Below are positions 8,423 through 17,496 of a stretch of 64,000 bases of DNA, piece after piece. Each line of letters opens with the position of its first letter. Positions within the stretch are counted from its first letter, which is position 1. The stretch covers positions 1,364,001 to 1,428,000 of the forward strand of contig NZ_JBKBHD010000001.1 in assembly GCF_046297875.1 (NCBI RefSeq), read 5' to 3'. Under the pieces are notes generated by a model that worked only from the letters and a program-made list of their open reading frames with translations, did no database searches and was not told the origin of the DNA. Origin of the DNA: Parvibaculum sp046297875 (GTDB taxonomy: Bacteria; Pseudomonadota; Alphaproteobacteria; Parvibaculales; Parvibaculaceae). Position numbers and translations under genes: made by a program.

Positions 8423-11143
8423 TCAGATCGCGCCGTGGCAGTGCTTGAACTTCTTGCCGGAGCCGCAAGGGCAGGCAGCGTTGCGCGAAACCTTGCCCCA
8501 GGTGCGCGGATCCTTCGGGTCGATGGCGACGCCGGGATCGTTGCGTACGGTGCGCTGAAGCGTCTCGCCGTCCGCCATCTCGTCCTCGCCCGTCAGCGGA
8601 TCGACGTGATGCGCATGCATCTCGGGCAGCGGCTCGTCTTCGAGCCTCGGCGCCTGCTCCTGCGTCACGAATTGCGCGACGGCGAGCTGGCGCGTCACAT
8701 CTTCGCGCAGCCGCGAGAGGAGGCTCTCGAAGAGTTCGAAGGCTTCGGACTTGTATTCATTCAAGGGGTCGCGCTGGCCATAGCCGCGCAGGCCGACGGC
8801 CTGACGCAGATGGTCGAGCATCAGCAGGTGGTCGCGCCAGTGATGGTCGAGCGTCTGAAGAAGCACGGCCTTTTCGACCTGCCGCATGAGACCGGGGCCG
8901 ACCTGAGCCGCCTTCGCCGCCATGTGCCGGTCGGATGCGGCGCGAATGCGCTCGCGGATTTCCTCATCCGCGATCCCTTCCTCGTCGCCCCATTGTTCGA
9001 CCGGAAGGTCGAGATCGAGCGTTTTCTTCGCCTCTTCCTTGAGGCCGGCAAGATCCCACTGCTCGGCATATGCCTTTTCGGGCACGTGCTTGGCAACCAT
9101 GTCGTCGATCACCTGACGGCGCATATCGTCGACCGTGTCGGACACATCTTCGGCGCGCATGAGGTCGATGCGCTGCTCGAAGATGGCACGGCGCTGATCG
9201 TTCATCACATTGTCGAACTTCAGCAGGTTCTTGCGAATATCGTAGTTGCGTGCCTCGACCTTCTGTTGCGCCTTTTCGAGCGCCTTGTTGATCCAGGGGT
9301 GAACGATCGCCTCGCCTTCTTCGAGACCGAGCTTCTGCAGCATGCCGTCCATGCGGTCGGTGCCGAAAATGCGCATCAGGTCGTCTTCGAGCGACAGGTA
9401 GAATTTCGAGCGGCCGGGATCGCCCTGACGGCCCGATCGGCCGCGAAGCTGGTTATCGATGCGGCGGCTTTCGTGGCGCTCGGTGCCGATCACGTAAAGG
9501 CCGCCTGCTTCCAGCGCCTTCTGCTTCTTCGCTTCGACATCGGCCTTCACTTCCGCGATCTTGCGGGCGAGTGCGTCCGGGTTCTCGATACCGGCTGTCT
9601 CGTCTGCGATGCGCATGTCGAGATTGCCGCCGAGCTGGATGTCCGTGCCGCGGCCGGCCATATTGGTCGCGATGGTGACGGCGCCGGGGACGCCGGCCTG
9701 CGCCACGATGTGGGCTTCCTGCTCATGGTAGCGGGCGTTGAGAACCTTGTGGGTGACCTTCTTCTTCTTCAGGAACTCGGAAAGCGTTTCCGATTTCTCG
9801 ATCGAGGTCGTGCCGACGAGAACCGGCTGGCCGCGCTTGGCGCAGTCTTCGATCTCACCGATCATCGCCTCGTATTTCTCGCGTGCGGTGCGATAGACCT
9901 CGTCGTCTTCGTCGATACGGGCAACAGGCCTGTTGGTCGGGATCTCGATCACCTCAAGGCCATAGATATCGGCGAATTCGTTCGCTTCGGTCAGCGCCGT
10001 GCCCGTCATTCCCGAAAGCTTTTCGTACATGCGGAAATAATTCTGGAAAGTGATCGAGGCGAGCGTCTGGTTTTCCGGCTGGATCTGCACGCGCTCCTTC
10101 GCTTCGAGCGCCTGGTGCAGCCCGTCCGAATAGCGCCGGCCTTCCATCATGCGGCCGGTGAACTCGTCGATGATGACGACCTTGCCTGCCTTGACGATGT
10201 AGTCCTTGTCCTTCTGGAACAGCTTGTGCGCGCGCAGCGCATTGTTCACGTGATGGACGATGGAAATGTTCTCGATGTCGTAGAGATTGCCTTCCATCAG
10301 GATGCCGCGCTCGCGCAGAACGGCCTCGATACGCTCGTTGCCATCTTCTGTCAGATTGACGGTGCGCTGCTTCTCGTCGAGCTCGTAGTCATCTTCGCCG
10401 ATATGCGGGATCACCTCGTCGATGGAGAGATAGAGATCCGACTTGTCGTCCAGCGGGCCCGAGATGATGAGCGGTGTGCGTGCCTCGTCGATCAGGATCG
10501 AGTCGACTTCGTCGACGATCGCGAAGTTGTGCCCGCGCTGCACCATCGAGGCGAGCTGATACTTCATGTTGTCGCGAAGATAGTCGAAGCCGAGTTCGTT
10601 GTTCGTCGCGTAAGTGATGTCGGCGGCGTAGGCTTCGCGGCGCTGGTCGTCGTTGAGGCCGTGAAGGATCACGCCCACCTCAAGCCCCAGAAAACGGTGG
10701 ACCTGGCCCATCCATTCGGCGTCGCGTTTGGCCAGATAGTCGTTCACCGTGACGATATGGACGCCTTTGCCGGAAAGCGCGTTGAGATAGGCGGCGAGCG
10801 TCGAGACAAGCGTCTTGCCTTCGCCGGTCTTCATTTCCGAGATGTTGCCCTCGTGGAGCACCATGCCGCCGATCAGCTGCACATCGTAGTGGCGCTGACC
10901 GAGGCTGCGCTTGGCGGCCTCGCGCACGGCGGCGAAGGCTTCGGGCAGGAGTTCGTCGAGCGTCGCGCCATCGGCAAGCCGGGCGCGGAATTCCGACGTC
11001 TTGGCCTTCAGAGCGCCGTCGCTCAGGGCGGCCATTTCCGGCTCGAGCGCGTTGATCGCGTCGACACGGGACTTGTAAGCCTTGATCTTCCGGTCATTGG
11101 AGGAGCCGAAAAGACGCTTGGCGAGGGCGCCAAAGCTTGCCAT
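8423..11143 (-). CDS. secA: Preprotein translocase ATPase SecA
   Basis: A 906-residue SecA, the motor that drives unfolded preproteins through SecYEG. The sequence shows the nucleotide-binding domain with MKTGEGKTL (Walker A), VDEVDSILIDEARTPLIISG (DEAD-like box), the preprotein cross-linking domain, SGMTGTA, GRGTDIQLGG and RGRSGRQGDPG. The helical scaffold follows, and the C-terminus is a zinc-binding SEC-C motif (CPCGSGKKFKHCHG). ATG 11143 was chosen because MASFGALAKRLFGSSNDR matches the normal SecA N-terminus; the open frame upstream lacks family resemblance. It is divergent from the parvulin gene, with a 290-bp promoter region between. Confidence 0.98.
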   Translation of the reverse strand: MASFGALAKRLFGSSNDRKIKAYKSRVDAINALEPEMAALSDGALKAKTSEFRARLADGATLDELLPEAFAAVREAAKRSLGQRHYDVQLIGGMVLHEGNISEMKTGEGKTLVSTLAAYLNALSGKGVHIVTVNDYLAKRDAEWMGQVHRFLGLEVGVILHGLNDDQRREAYAADITYATNNELGFDYLRDNMKYQLASMVQRGHNFAIVDEVDSILIDEARTPLIISGPLDDKSDLYLSIDEVIPHIGEDDYELDEKQRTVNLTEDGNERIEAVLRERGILMEGNLYDIENISIVHHVNNALRAHKLFQKDKDYIVKAGKVVIIDEFTGRMMEGRRYSDGLHQALEAKERVQIQPENQTLASITFQNYFRMYEKLSGMTGTALTEANEFADIYGLEVIEIPTNRPVARIDEDDEVYRTAREKYEAMIGEIEDCAKRGQPVLVGTTSIEKSETLSEFLKKKKVTHKVLNARYHEQEAHIVAQAGVPGAVTIATNMAGRGTDIQLGGNLDMRIADETAGIENPDALARKIAEVKADVEAKKQKALEAGGLYVIGTERHESRRIDNQLRGRSGRQGDPGRSKFYLSLEDDLMRIFGTDRMDGMLQKLGLEEGEAIVHPWINKALEKAQQKVEARNYDIRKNLLKFDNVMNDQRRAIFEQRIDLMRAEDVSDTVDDMRRQVIDDMVAKHVPEKAYAEQWDLAGLKEEAKKTLDLDLPVEQWGDEEGIADEEIRERIRAASDRHMAAKAAQVGPGLMRQVEKAVLLQTLDHHWRDHLLMLDHLRQAVGLRGYGQRDPLNEYKSEAFELFESLLSRLREDVTRQLAVAQFVTQEQAPRLEDEPLPEMHAHHVDPLTGEDEMADGETLQRTVRNDPGVAIDPKDPRTWGKVSRNAACPCGSGKKFKHCHGAI

Positions 11144-11433
11144 CAGGTCAAATTCCTCTTGCGGTGCGCCTCCGATGTAAGGGGGCGTCCCAAGCTTGTC
11201 AATCGAACGGGATTTTCTCCAGAAGCCGCGACGGGCCCGCGATTCCGCCGGATTTCGTCCATTTTCAATGTGTTTAGGTCCGGTCTGTGGCGCTTGTGTG
11301 ACTGCAGGCGCCCCGTCATTATGGCCCGCCAAAATTCCGCCGTTTCCTGACGTTTGTCTCAAGGCGGTCTCCTGCAAGGCGAGCGGCGCTCGAAGGCGCT
11401 CTCGCGTGAAAATAATCAAGAAGGACTGTTCCG

Positions 11434-12297
11434 ATGCCCGCTTTCCTCCGCCTTCTTGCCATCATGGCCCTGGTTCTGCCGGTACTGGCGGCGGCGGGTG
11501 CTGCCGCCCAGGACGAGGCCGCCGACGAGGTGGTTGCCACGGTTAATGGAACGCCGATTCGTTATTCCGACATTGCCTTCGCGGATGAGGAAATGAGCGC
11601 GGCGCTGGCCCGGCTCGAGCCGAATGTCCGTTTCCAGTATCTGCTTGGCCTGCTGATCGACCGGAGGATCGTGGCGCTGGCGGCCCAGGAAAAGAATTTG
11701 GCGGACGACCCGGCGGTGAAACGCCGGCAGGAATATTTCAATGAAAAGGCACTGCGCGACTTTTACTGGGTCCAGCTCATGCAGGACCGGATCAGCGATG
11801 AGACGGTTCGCGCCTGGTATGACAAGAATATTGCAGAGGCGCCGCCGGAGCGGGAGGCCAATGCCCAGCATATCCTCGTCGATACCGAGGCGCAGGCAAC
11901 GGCGATCGCCGCCGAGATCGCTGCCGGCAAGAGCTTCGAGGACGCGGCCAACGAGCATTCAAGGGATGGCAGCGGCGAAGATGGCGGCGATCTTGGCTGG
12001 TTCAGCAAGGGCGACATGGTCGAAGCCTTCGGCAATGCCGTCTTCTCGATGGAGCCTGGTGACATTTCCGCTCCGGTCCAGTCGCAGTTTGGCTGGCATC
12101 TGATCCAGGTCATTGCCTTCCGCGAAATGCCGAAGCCCACATTTGAGGAAGCCGAAGAGGAAATCTTCCGTCAGTTGGCCCGGGAAGAAGGGCAGAAGCT
12201 CATCGAGAGTTTGCGCGAAGCAGCAAAGATCGAGATTATCGGCGTCGGCGAAGCAGCACCGTCGGGCGGGCGTCCGCAGATCGTGCCGCAGCAGTAA
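11434..12297 (+). CDS. Periplasmic parvulin-type peptidyl-prolyl isomerase
   Basis: A 287-residue PpiC-type protein. Residues 1-25 are a Sec signal peptide (MPAFLRLLAIMALVLPVLAA, cleavage near AAA-QD). A SurA-like helical region follows (about 30-135), then a single rotamase domain (about 140-235) with AQHILVDTE, GGDLGWFSKGDMVEAF and QFGWHLIQV. It probably assists folding of exported or outer-membrane proteins. Its position divergent from secA is consistent with an export function. The C-terminal tail is proline- and glycine-rich. Confidence 0.88.
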   Translation: MPAFLRLLAIMALVLPVLAAAGAAAQDEAADEVVATVNGTPIRYSDIAFADEEMSAALARLEPNVRFQYLLGLLIDRRIVALAAQEKNLADDPAVKRRQEYFNEKALRDFYWVQLMQDRISDETVRAWYDKNIAEAPPEREANAQHILVDTEAQATAIAAEIAAGKSFEDAANEHSRDGSGEDGGDLGWFSKGDMVEAFGNAVFSMEPGDISAPVQSQFGWHLIQVIAFREMPKPTFEEAEEEIFRQLAREEGQKLIESLREAAKIEIIGVGEAAPSGGRPQIVPQQ

Positions 12298-12327
12298 TCG
12301 GCAAAGTCCAGTCAGGCGGAGCGGCGG

Positions 12328-13773
12328 ATGGCGGTCAGGAAGAGTGTGAAGGCGTCGGCCAAGCCGAAACGCAAGGTCAGCGGCAAGGCCAAGGCAAAGC
12401 CGCATAGCAAGGCCAAGCTGACGCGCGCTAAGCGCAAGGTGACAAAGCCGAAAAAACCCGCAGCCGTGAAGGCGAAGGCGCCGCCGGCCAAGGTTGTCCG
12501 AAAGGCCGCAAAGAAACCGGCAAAGAAAAAGACCGCAGAAAAAATTTCGCCGCTTGCTCCCAAGGCCTATGCCGTACTGCCGCCGGTCGGCGGCGTCGTG
12601 CTTGGTACGGCGGCGGCGGGCATCAAATACAAGGGCCGCACGGATCTTCTTGTTGCGAAGATGCCGGAGGGAACCCAGGTCGCCGGTGTCTTCACCACAT
12701 CGAAGACCGCGTCTGCACCCGTCGAGTGGTGCCGCAGCAATATCGCCGACAATGGGGAGGGGCGGATGCTCGTCGTCAATTCCGGCAATTCAAATGCCTT
12801 CACAGGCAAGGCGGGCGTCGCAACCGTCAAGGCGACGGCGGCAGCGGCAGCGCAGGCCGGCAATTGCCGCCAGAAGGATGTTTTCATTGCCTCGACCGGC
12901 GTTATCGGCCAGCCGATGGACCCGGAGCCCGTGGTCAAGGGGATTGACGTGGCGCTCGCTTCCGCTGCCGAAGACCGCTGGGACGAGGCGGCGCGCGCCA
13001 TCATGACCACCGATACCTATCGCAAGCTTGCGACACGCAAGGTAAAGGTCGGCAGCGCCGAGGTCACGATCAACGGCATTGCCAAGGGATCGGGCATGAT
13101 CGCGCCCGATCTTGCGACCATGCTCGTCTTCATCTTCACGGATGCAGCCATCCCCTCCAAGATCCTCCAGACGCTGCTGCTGCTCGGCGTTCGCGACAGT
13201 TTCAATGCAATCACGGTCGACAGCGATACCTCGACGTCCGACAGCGTTCTCGTGTTTGCGACGGGTGCAGCCATGAAGGACGAGGCGCCCGTGACGCGGG
13301 CAGGCGATCCACGGCTTCGCGAGTTCCGTGCCGCGCTTGACGATCTCATGCTCGATCTCGCGCATCAGGTGGTGAAGGATGGCGAGGGTGCCACCAAGTT
13401 CATCCGTGTCACGGTCTCCGGTGCTCATAGCCATCAGGCTGCGCGCCGCGTCGGCATGGCCATCGCCAACTCGCCGCTCGTGAAGACCGCGATTGCCGGG
13501 GAAGACGCGAACTGGGGCCGCATCGTCATGGCGGTCGGCAAGTCCGGCGAGGCGGCGGACCGCGACAAGCTTGCCATCCGGATCGGCGGCGTCGATGTGG
13601 CGAAGAACGGCGTGGCCGTGCCGGGCTATGACGAAACGCCTGTCGCACGGCACATGAAGGGAAGCGATATCGACATCGAAGTCGATATCGGTGCCGGCAA
13701 GTCGTCTGCGACGGTATGGACCTGCGACCTCACCTACGACTATATCCGCATCAATGCGGACTACCGGAGTTGA
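12328..13773 (+). CDS. argJ: Bifunctional ornithine acetyltransferase/N-acetylglutamate synthase with Lys-rich N-terminal extension
   Basis: ArgJ of 481 residues; the usual length is about 410. It recycles the acetyl group from N-acetylornithine to glutamate in arginine biosynthesis. The normal N-terminus (KISPLAPKAYAVLPPVGG) begins only near residue 72. The autoproteolysis site is present in GMIAPDLATML, with the nucleophilic Thr at about residue 264 (ACC at 13117), so alpha and beta chains should form. Residues 1-70 are a basic, low-complexity Lys/Ala/Pro stretch like histone H1 tails. ATG 12328 is the only good start that I can see before the conserved region, 30 bp after the parvulin stop, so the extension appears real. 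Confidence 0.94.
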   Translation: MAVRKSVKASAKPKRKVSGKAKAKPHSKAKLTRAKRKVTKPKKPAAVKAKAPPAKVVRKAAKKPAKKKTAEKISPLAPKAYAVLPPVGGVVLGTAAAGIKYKGRTDLLVAKMPEGTQVAGVFTTSKTASAPVEWCRSNIADNGEGRMLVVNSGNSNAFTGKAGVATVKATAAAAAQAGNCRQKDVFIASTGVIGQPMDPEPVVKGIDVALASAAEDRWDEAARAIMTTDTYRKLATRKVKVGSAEVTINGIAKGSGMIAPDLATMLVFIFTDAAIPSKILQTLLLLGVRDSFNAITVDSDTSTSDSVLVFATGAAMKDEAPVTRAGDPRLREFRAALDDLMLDLAHQVVKDGEGATKFIRVTVSGAHSHQAARRVGMAIANSPLVKTAIAGEDANWGRIVMAVGKSGEAADRDKLAIRIGGVDVAKNGVAVPGYDETPVARHMKGSDIDIEVDIGAGKSSATVWTCDLTYDYIRINADYRS

Positions 13774-13871
13774 GCCTGCTTTGCGGATTTTTAACTAAAT
13801 TTCGAAGATCGGCAGCATTGCCGCGGGTTCTGGGCGGCAGCGGCAGAATTTCTTAACCAGAAGGCGCAAGC

Positions 13872-14306
13872 ATGGCCGACAAGCGCGAAAGCAACCCGGG
13901 CGAGTCGAAACGGCTTCTGCTCGTTGCGGCTTGCGCGCTGGTCGATGCCGATGGCCGGGTGCTGATTGCCCGCCGTCCCGAAGGCAAGCCTCTGGCCGGT
14001 CTTTGGGAATTTCCGGGCGGAAAGGTCGAGGAGGGCGAAGTGCCCGAAGCCTGCCTGATCCGGGAATTGAAGGAAGAACTCGGCATCGATGTCGCGAAGG
14101 CCTGTCTTGCGCCGCTCACCTTCGCGAGCCACGAATATGAAGGGTTTCACCTTCTCATGCCGCTTTATGTCTGCAGGCGGTGGGAAGGCGAAGTGAAGGC
14201 CCTTGAGGGACAGGCGCTGCAATGGGTGCGCCCGGTGAAGCTCCGGGACTACCCGATGCCACCTGCGGACGAGCCGCTGGTGGCGGTTCTGCGCGATCTC
14301 CTGTGA
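13872..14306 (+). CDS. mutT: Nudix hydrolase, MutT-type 8-oxo-dGTP diphosphatase
   Basis: A 144-residue Nudix protein. The Nudix box spans GGKVEEGEVPEACLIRELKEELGI (at about residues 50-73) and has the full Gx5Ex7REUxEExGU pattern. The start (KRLLLVAACALVDADGRVLIARRP) and the downstream LPLYVCRRWEGEVKALEGQ match the short MutT enzymes that remove oxidised GTP/dGTP from the nucleotide pool. It follows argJ by 98 bp on the same strand. Confidence 0.88.
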   Translation: MADKRESNPGESKRLLLVAACALVDADGRVLIARRPEGKPLAGLWEFPGGKVEEGEVPEACLIRELKEELGIDVAKACLAPLTFASHEYEGFHLLMPLYVCRRWEGEVKALEGQALQWVRPVKLRDYPMPPADEPLVAVLRDLL

Positions 14307-14331
14307 GGTTGCGCCCGCGAAGGGGACGGCC

Positions 14332-14514
14332 ATGAAGGGTATTGCGAATTCTCTGCGAAACCTCGTCCGGGCGGAAGGTGGCGCAACGGCAATCGAATAT
14401 GCGCTGATCGCGGCCGGCATTTCGCTCGTCATCATTGTCGCCGCCGGTACCATTGGCACCGCCCTCAACACTTCCTTCTATTCGAAGATCGTTGAGGGGC
14501 TGGCGTCCCTCTAG
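14332..14514 (+). CDS. Flp family type IVb prepilin, solitary
   Basis: A 60-residue prepilin: a basic leader (MKGIANSLRNLVRAEGG), processing region GATAIEYALIA and a long hydrophobic helix, the standard Flp/Fap pattern. A TadV-type peptidase should cleave just before the ATAIEY core, and the Glu at position +5 is conserved. No tad/cpa assembly genes are visible in the window, so the secretion apparatus must be elsewhere or the gene is an orphan. It is 25 bp after mutT. Confidence 0.88.
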   Translation: MKGIANSLRNLVRAEGGATAIEYALIAAGISLVIIVAAGTIGTALNTSFYSKIVEGLASL

Positions 14515-14523
14515 GCGTCAGCC

Positions 14524-15444
14524 TCACGGTTTTTCGCCGGTGCGGTGCTCCACCGTGCCAAGCGCATCGGCAAGCCGCGACTCGGCGCTGCCGGGGCGCA
14601 GCGGTTTCTGCTGGCTTTCATGCGGCGCCCAGCCCGTCGCAATGACAATGTCGAAAGTCGCGGGGACGCGCCCATCCGGCAATCCGAATTTTTCGCGATA
14701 GATTTCGACGGCGCGCATCAGCGTCGCGCGCCGCAGCGGCGTGCGGCGGCGTTCGGTCATGATATTCGTCTCGCCCATACCGCGCAGATCGGCCATGAGG
14801 CGGAAGGGATCGCGATAGCGTACAGTTACGCGGTCGGTATCGGCGACGGGAAGGGCGAAGCCTGCGCGCTGCAGCAATGCGCCGATGTCGCGCAGATCGG
14901 CGAAGGGCGCAACCCGGGGCGAAAGCCCGCCGTCGATTTCGATTTCCGCTGCCGCGAGCGATTGCCGCAGCTCGGTAAGCGTTTCGCCGCCGAACATCGC
15001 CGCCATGAACAAACCATCGGGCTTCAGCGCGCGGCGAATTTGCACGAGCGCGCCGGGCAGGTCGTTCACGGCGTGAAGCGACAGGATGCTGGTCACGAGA
15101 TTGAGGCTTGCATGGGCGAAGGGCAGCATTTCCTCATCGGCCACGAGGCGCGGTGCAGGTGCATGGCGCAGCATCGGCAGCGAGAGGTCCGAGGAAACAA
15201 GAAACCCGATCTTTCCATCCGTGATCCCTTGCCCCCCGGCAGCGCGGGCCAGCGCGCCGTGATGGCAACCCAGGTCCGCGGCAACATCGAATTCGCGATT
15301 GGCAGCCGCTATCCGGCCGGCGATGTCCTCCGCCGCGCGTTGCACCAGAAAGTCGAAACGGGAGAAGCCGTCTGCGGCACGGTCGCGGCGGCGGCGAAGG
15401 GCGGCGCGGTCGAACAGGTCCATTGTGGGGGTTGGGGCGGGCAT
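14524..15444 (-). CDS. SAM-dependent methyltransferase-fold protein, NDUFAF5/BioC-like
   Basis: About 306 residues with a class I Rossmann methyltransferase core: motif I AADLGCHHGALARA, then LPFAHASLNLVTSILSLHAV and the post-core FGGETLTELRQSL. The GGETLxELR segment and the RRRRDRAA start are typical of alphaproteobacterial homologues of NDUFAF5, the mitochondrial complex I assembly factor. Motif I has LGCHHG rather than the common LGCGTG, which also fits that group. BioC is the usual alternative annotation. The start is uncertain: ATG codons at 15444, 15453 and 15456 are possible. It is divergent from comF. Confidence 0.75.
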   Translation of the reverse strand: MPAPTPTMDLFDRAALRRRRDRAADGFSRFDFLVQRAAEDIAGRIAAANREFDVAADLGCHHGALARAAGGQGITDGKIGFLVSSDLSLPMLRHAPAPRLVADEEMLPFAHASLNLVTSILSLHAVNDLPGALVQIRRALKPDGLFMAAMFGGETLTELRQSLAAAEIEIDGGLSPRVAPFADLRDIGALLQRAGFALPVADTDRVTVRYRDPFRLMADLRGMGETNIMTERRRTPLRRATLMRAVEIYREKFGLPDGRVPATFDIVIATGWAPHESQQKPLRPGSAESRLADALGTVEHRTGEKP

Positions 15445-15536
15445 GGCGCGCATCATGGTTGTGTGCGGGCCTGCCCGCAAGCCCCGCTCGCGGGCGGCAC
15501 GCGCCATGCTAGGATTGCGGGAGGCATGGGGCATCG

Positions 15537-16310
15537 ATGCAGACTGGCTGGATCGCGGAATGGACGGCGGCGGCGCGGACGGGGCTATCCCGCTTTGCCG
15601 ATATTGCCTTGCCGCCGCTCTGCCTTGGCTGCGGGCGGGGCGTCTCGGCCCATGCCGCGCTTTGCGGGAAATGCTGGGCGGGAATCGATTTCATTGAGCG
15701 GCCGTTCTGCGCGGTAACGGGAATACCCTTTCCCTATGAGGCGGGCGAGGGCGCGGTAAGCGCGGCGGCGGTCGCCTATCCGCCAACCTATGCGCGGGCG
15801 CGCGCTGCCATGCGCTATAGCGATGGCGCGGCGCGGCTTGTACACCGCTTCAAATACAGCGACCGGATGGAGGCCGCGCCTGCCTTTGCCCGCTGGCTGG
15901 CGCGCATCGGCGCCGACATCCTGGCGCAGGCCGATGTCGTGACACCTGTGCCGCTTCACAAGAACAGGCTCTTTTCCCGGCGTTTCAACCAGTCCGCCGA
16001 ATTGTCCCGTGCGCTCGCCCGCGAGGCCGGGCTCCATTATGCGCCGGAGCTGCTTACCCGCGTCCGGGCGACACGTCCGCAGGTCGGCCTGTCCGGCGAT
16101 CAGCGCCGCCGCAATGTGGCGGGGGCCTTCCGGCTGGGGCAGGGTGCTGAAGCGCTTGTCCGCGACCGCCATATCGTCCTGATCGACGATGTGATGACGA
16201 CGGGTGCAACGGCGGAAGCCTGTGCCAGGGTGCTGGTTCACGCCGGGGCAGCGGAGGTTTCCGTGCTGTGTCTGGCCCGGGTTGTACCCGCCGGTGGCGC
16301 CTCTATATGA
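15537..16310 (+). CDS. comF: ComF family phosphoribosyltransferase-like protein
   Basis: A 257-residue ComF-family protein. N-terminal Cys pairs (PPLCLGCGRGV and ALCGKCWAGI) suggest a small zinc site, and the C-terminal half is a PRTase fold with the PRPP loop VLIDDVMTTGATAEAC. ComF proteins are needed for DNA uptake in competent bacteria, but in many genomes their role is unknown. It is followed 58 bp later by grxC, in the alphaproteobacterial series comF, grxC, nitrilase, DUF1178, with ubiG converging. Confidence 0.9.
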   Translation: MQTGWIAEWTAAARTGLSRFADIALPPLCLGCGRGVSAHAALCGKCWAGIDFIERPFCAVTGIPFPYEAGEGAVSAAAVAYPPTYARARAAMRYSDGAARLVHRFKYSDRMEAAPAFARWLARIGADILAQADVVTPVPLHKNRLFSRRFNQSAELSRALAREAGLHYAPELLTRVRATRPQVGLSGDQRRRNVAGAFRLGQGAEALVRDRHIVLIDDVMTTGATAEACARVLVHAGAAEVSVLCLARVVPAGGASI

Positions 16311-16368
16311 TATAAGTAGATATTTCAGGCGCTTGCGCCGTTTTCTGGTTTTCTTCCGGAGTGCCGTC

Positions 16369-16626
16369 ATGGCGGATGTGACGATCTACACGACCATGCT
16401 CTGTCCCTATTGTTTCCGGGCGAAGGGCCTTCTCGAGCAGAAGGGCGTTTCCTTCACCGAGATCGATGTCGGCATGGACGCGGACAAGCGGCGGGAAATG
16501 ATGAACCGGGCGCATGGCCGCCACACCGTGCCGCAAATCTTTATCGGCGATGCCCATGTCGGCGGCTGCGACGATCTCTACGCACTTGATGCGGCGGGCA
16601 AGCTCGACGCCATGCTTGCCGCCTGA
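16369..16626 (+). CDS. grxC: Glutaredoxin 3
   Basis: An 85-residue class I glutaredoxin. The active site is CPYC (MLCPYCFRAK), with the TVPQIF cis-Pro segment and the GSH-binding GGCDDLYAL. It reduces protein disulfides and glutathionylated proteins in the cytosol. ATG 16369 gives the typical start MADVTIYTTMLCPYC. The stop is directly followed by the nitrilase-family gene. Confidence 0.95.
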   Translation: MADVTIYTTMLCPYCFRAKGLLEQKGVSFTEIDVGMDADKRREMMNRAHGRHTVPQIFIGDAHVGGCDDLYALDAAGKLDAMLAA

Positions 16627-16632
16627 TTGCAG

Positions 16633-17496
16633 ATGACCTCCTCCGGCAAAATCTTCACGGCGGCCTGCGTGCAGATGCGCAGCACATGCAACTTCGCGGA
16701 AAATATCGCGGCGGCGTCGGCGCTGATCTCCGAGGCTGCATCGCAAGGCGCGGATTTCGTTGCAACGCCGGAAATGACCTCGCTGCTCGTCTCGCAGACG
16801 GCGGAGCTGTTCGAGAAAATCCGCGAGGAAAAGGATGATGAGGCGCTTGCCGCCTTCCGCGCGCTCGCGGCGGAAAAGAAGATCTGGCTTCTGATCGGAT
16901 CGCTCCCTGTCCGGCTCTCCAGCGAAAAGGTTGCGAACCGCGCCTTCCTGATTTCGCCGGAAGGCGAAGTCACGGCGCGTTACGACAAGATCCATATGTT
17001 CGATGTCGATCTTGCAGGCGGCGAAAGCTATCGAGAGAGCAAGAATTACGAGCCGGGCCGCGAGGCCTCTCTCGCCCATCTGCCCTGGGGGCGGCTCGGG
17101 CTCACCATCTGCTACGATATCCGCTTTCCGCATCTTTACCGGACGCTTGCTCAGGCCGGCGCGGATTTTCTGACAGTGCCCGCTGCCTTCACGAAGCAGA
17201 CGGGCGAGGCGCATTGGCATACGCTCCTGAAGGCACGCGCCATCGAAACGGGATGCTTCGTGATCGCGCCTGCGCAGGGCGGCAAGCATGAATGCGGCCG
17301 CGAGACCTTTGGGCATAGCCTCGTCGTCGCGCCCTGGGGCGAGGTGATTGCCGAAGCCGCGCATGCCGAGCCCGGCGTGATTCTTGCCGAAATCGATCCG
17401 GCGCGTATTGCCGAGGCGCGGGGCCGTGTGCCCTCGCTCGGCCATGATCGCGGATTTGGCTTTCCGGATGCCGCGCCGAGGAGGCAGGTGTCATGA
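16633..17496 (+). CDS. Carbon-nitrogen hydrolase (Nit1/Nit2-like amidase)
   Basis: A 287-residue nitrilase-superfamily hydrolase. The Glu-Lys-Cys triad is visible: the Glu in VATPEMTS, the Lys in RYDKIHMFDVD and the Cys in TICYDIRFP. It groups with the NIT1/NIT2 branch, which repairs deaminated glutathione or hydrolyses omega-amides of dicarboxylates; the neighbouring glutaredoxin gene is consistent with that. ATG 16633 is preferred over an in-frame TTG two codons upstream. The stop overlaps the next gene by 4 bp (ATGA). Confidence 0.9.
   Translation: MTSSGKIFTAACVQMRSTCNFAENIAAASALISEAASQGADFVATPEMTSLLVSQTAELFEKIREEKDDEALAAFRALAAEKKIWLLIGSLPVRLSSEKVANRAFLISPEGEVTARYDKIHMFDVDLAGGESYRESKNYEPGREASLAHLPWGRLGLTICYDIRFPHLYRTLAQAGADFLTVPAAFTKQTGEAHWHTLLKARAIETGCFVIAPAQGGKHECGRETFGHSLVVAPWGEVIAEAAHAEPGVILAEIDPARIAEARGRVPSLGHDRGFGFPDAAPRRQVS

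Noticed and set aside
8435..11350. Very long open frame on the plus strand opposite secA (over 900 codons)
   Set aside because: It mirrors the secA codons; high GC at third positions leaves the antisense frame open. No family resemblance. Similar shadows lie opposite clpB, res and the SLC13 transporter.
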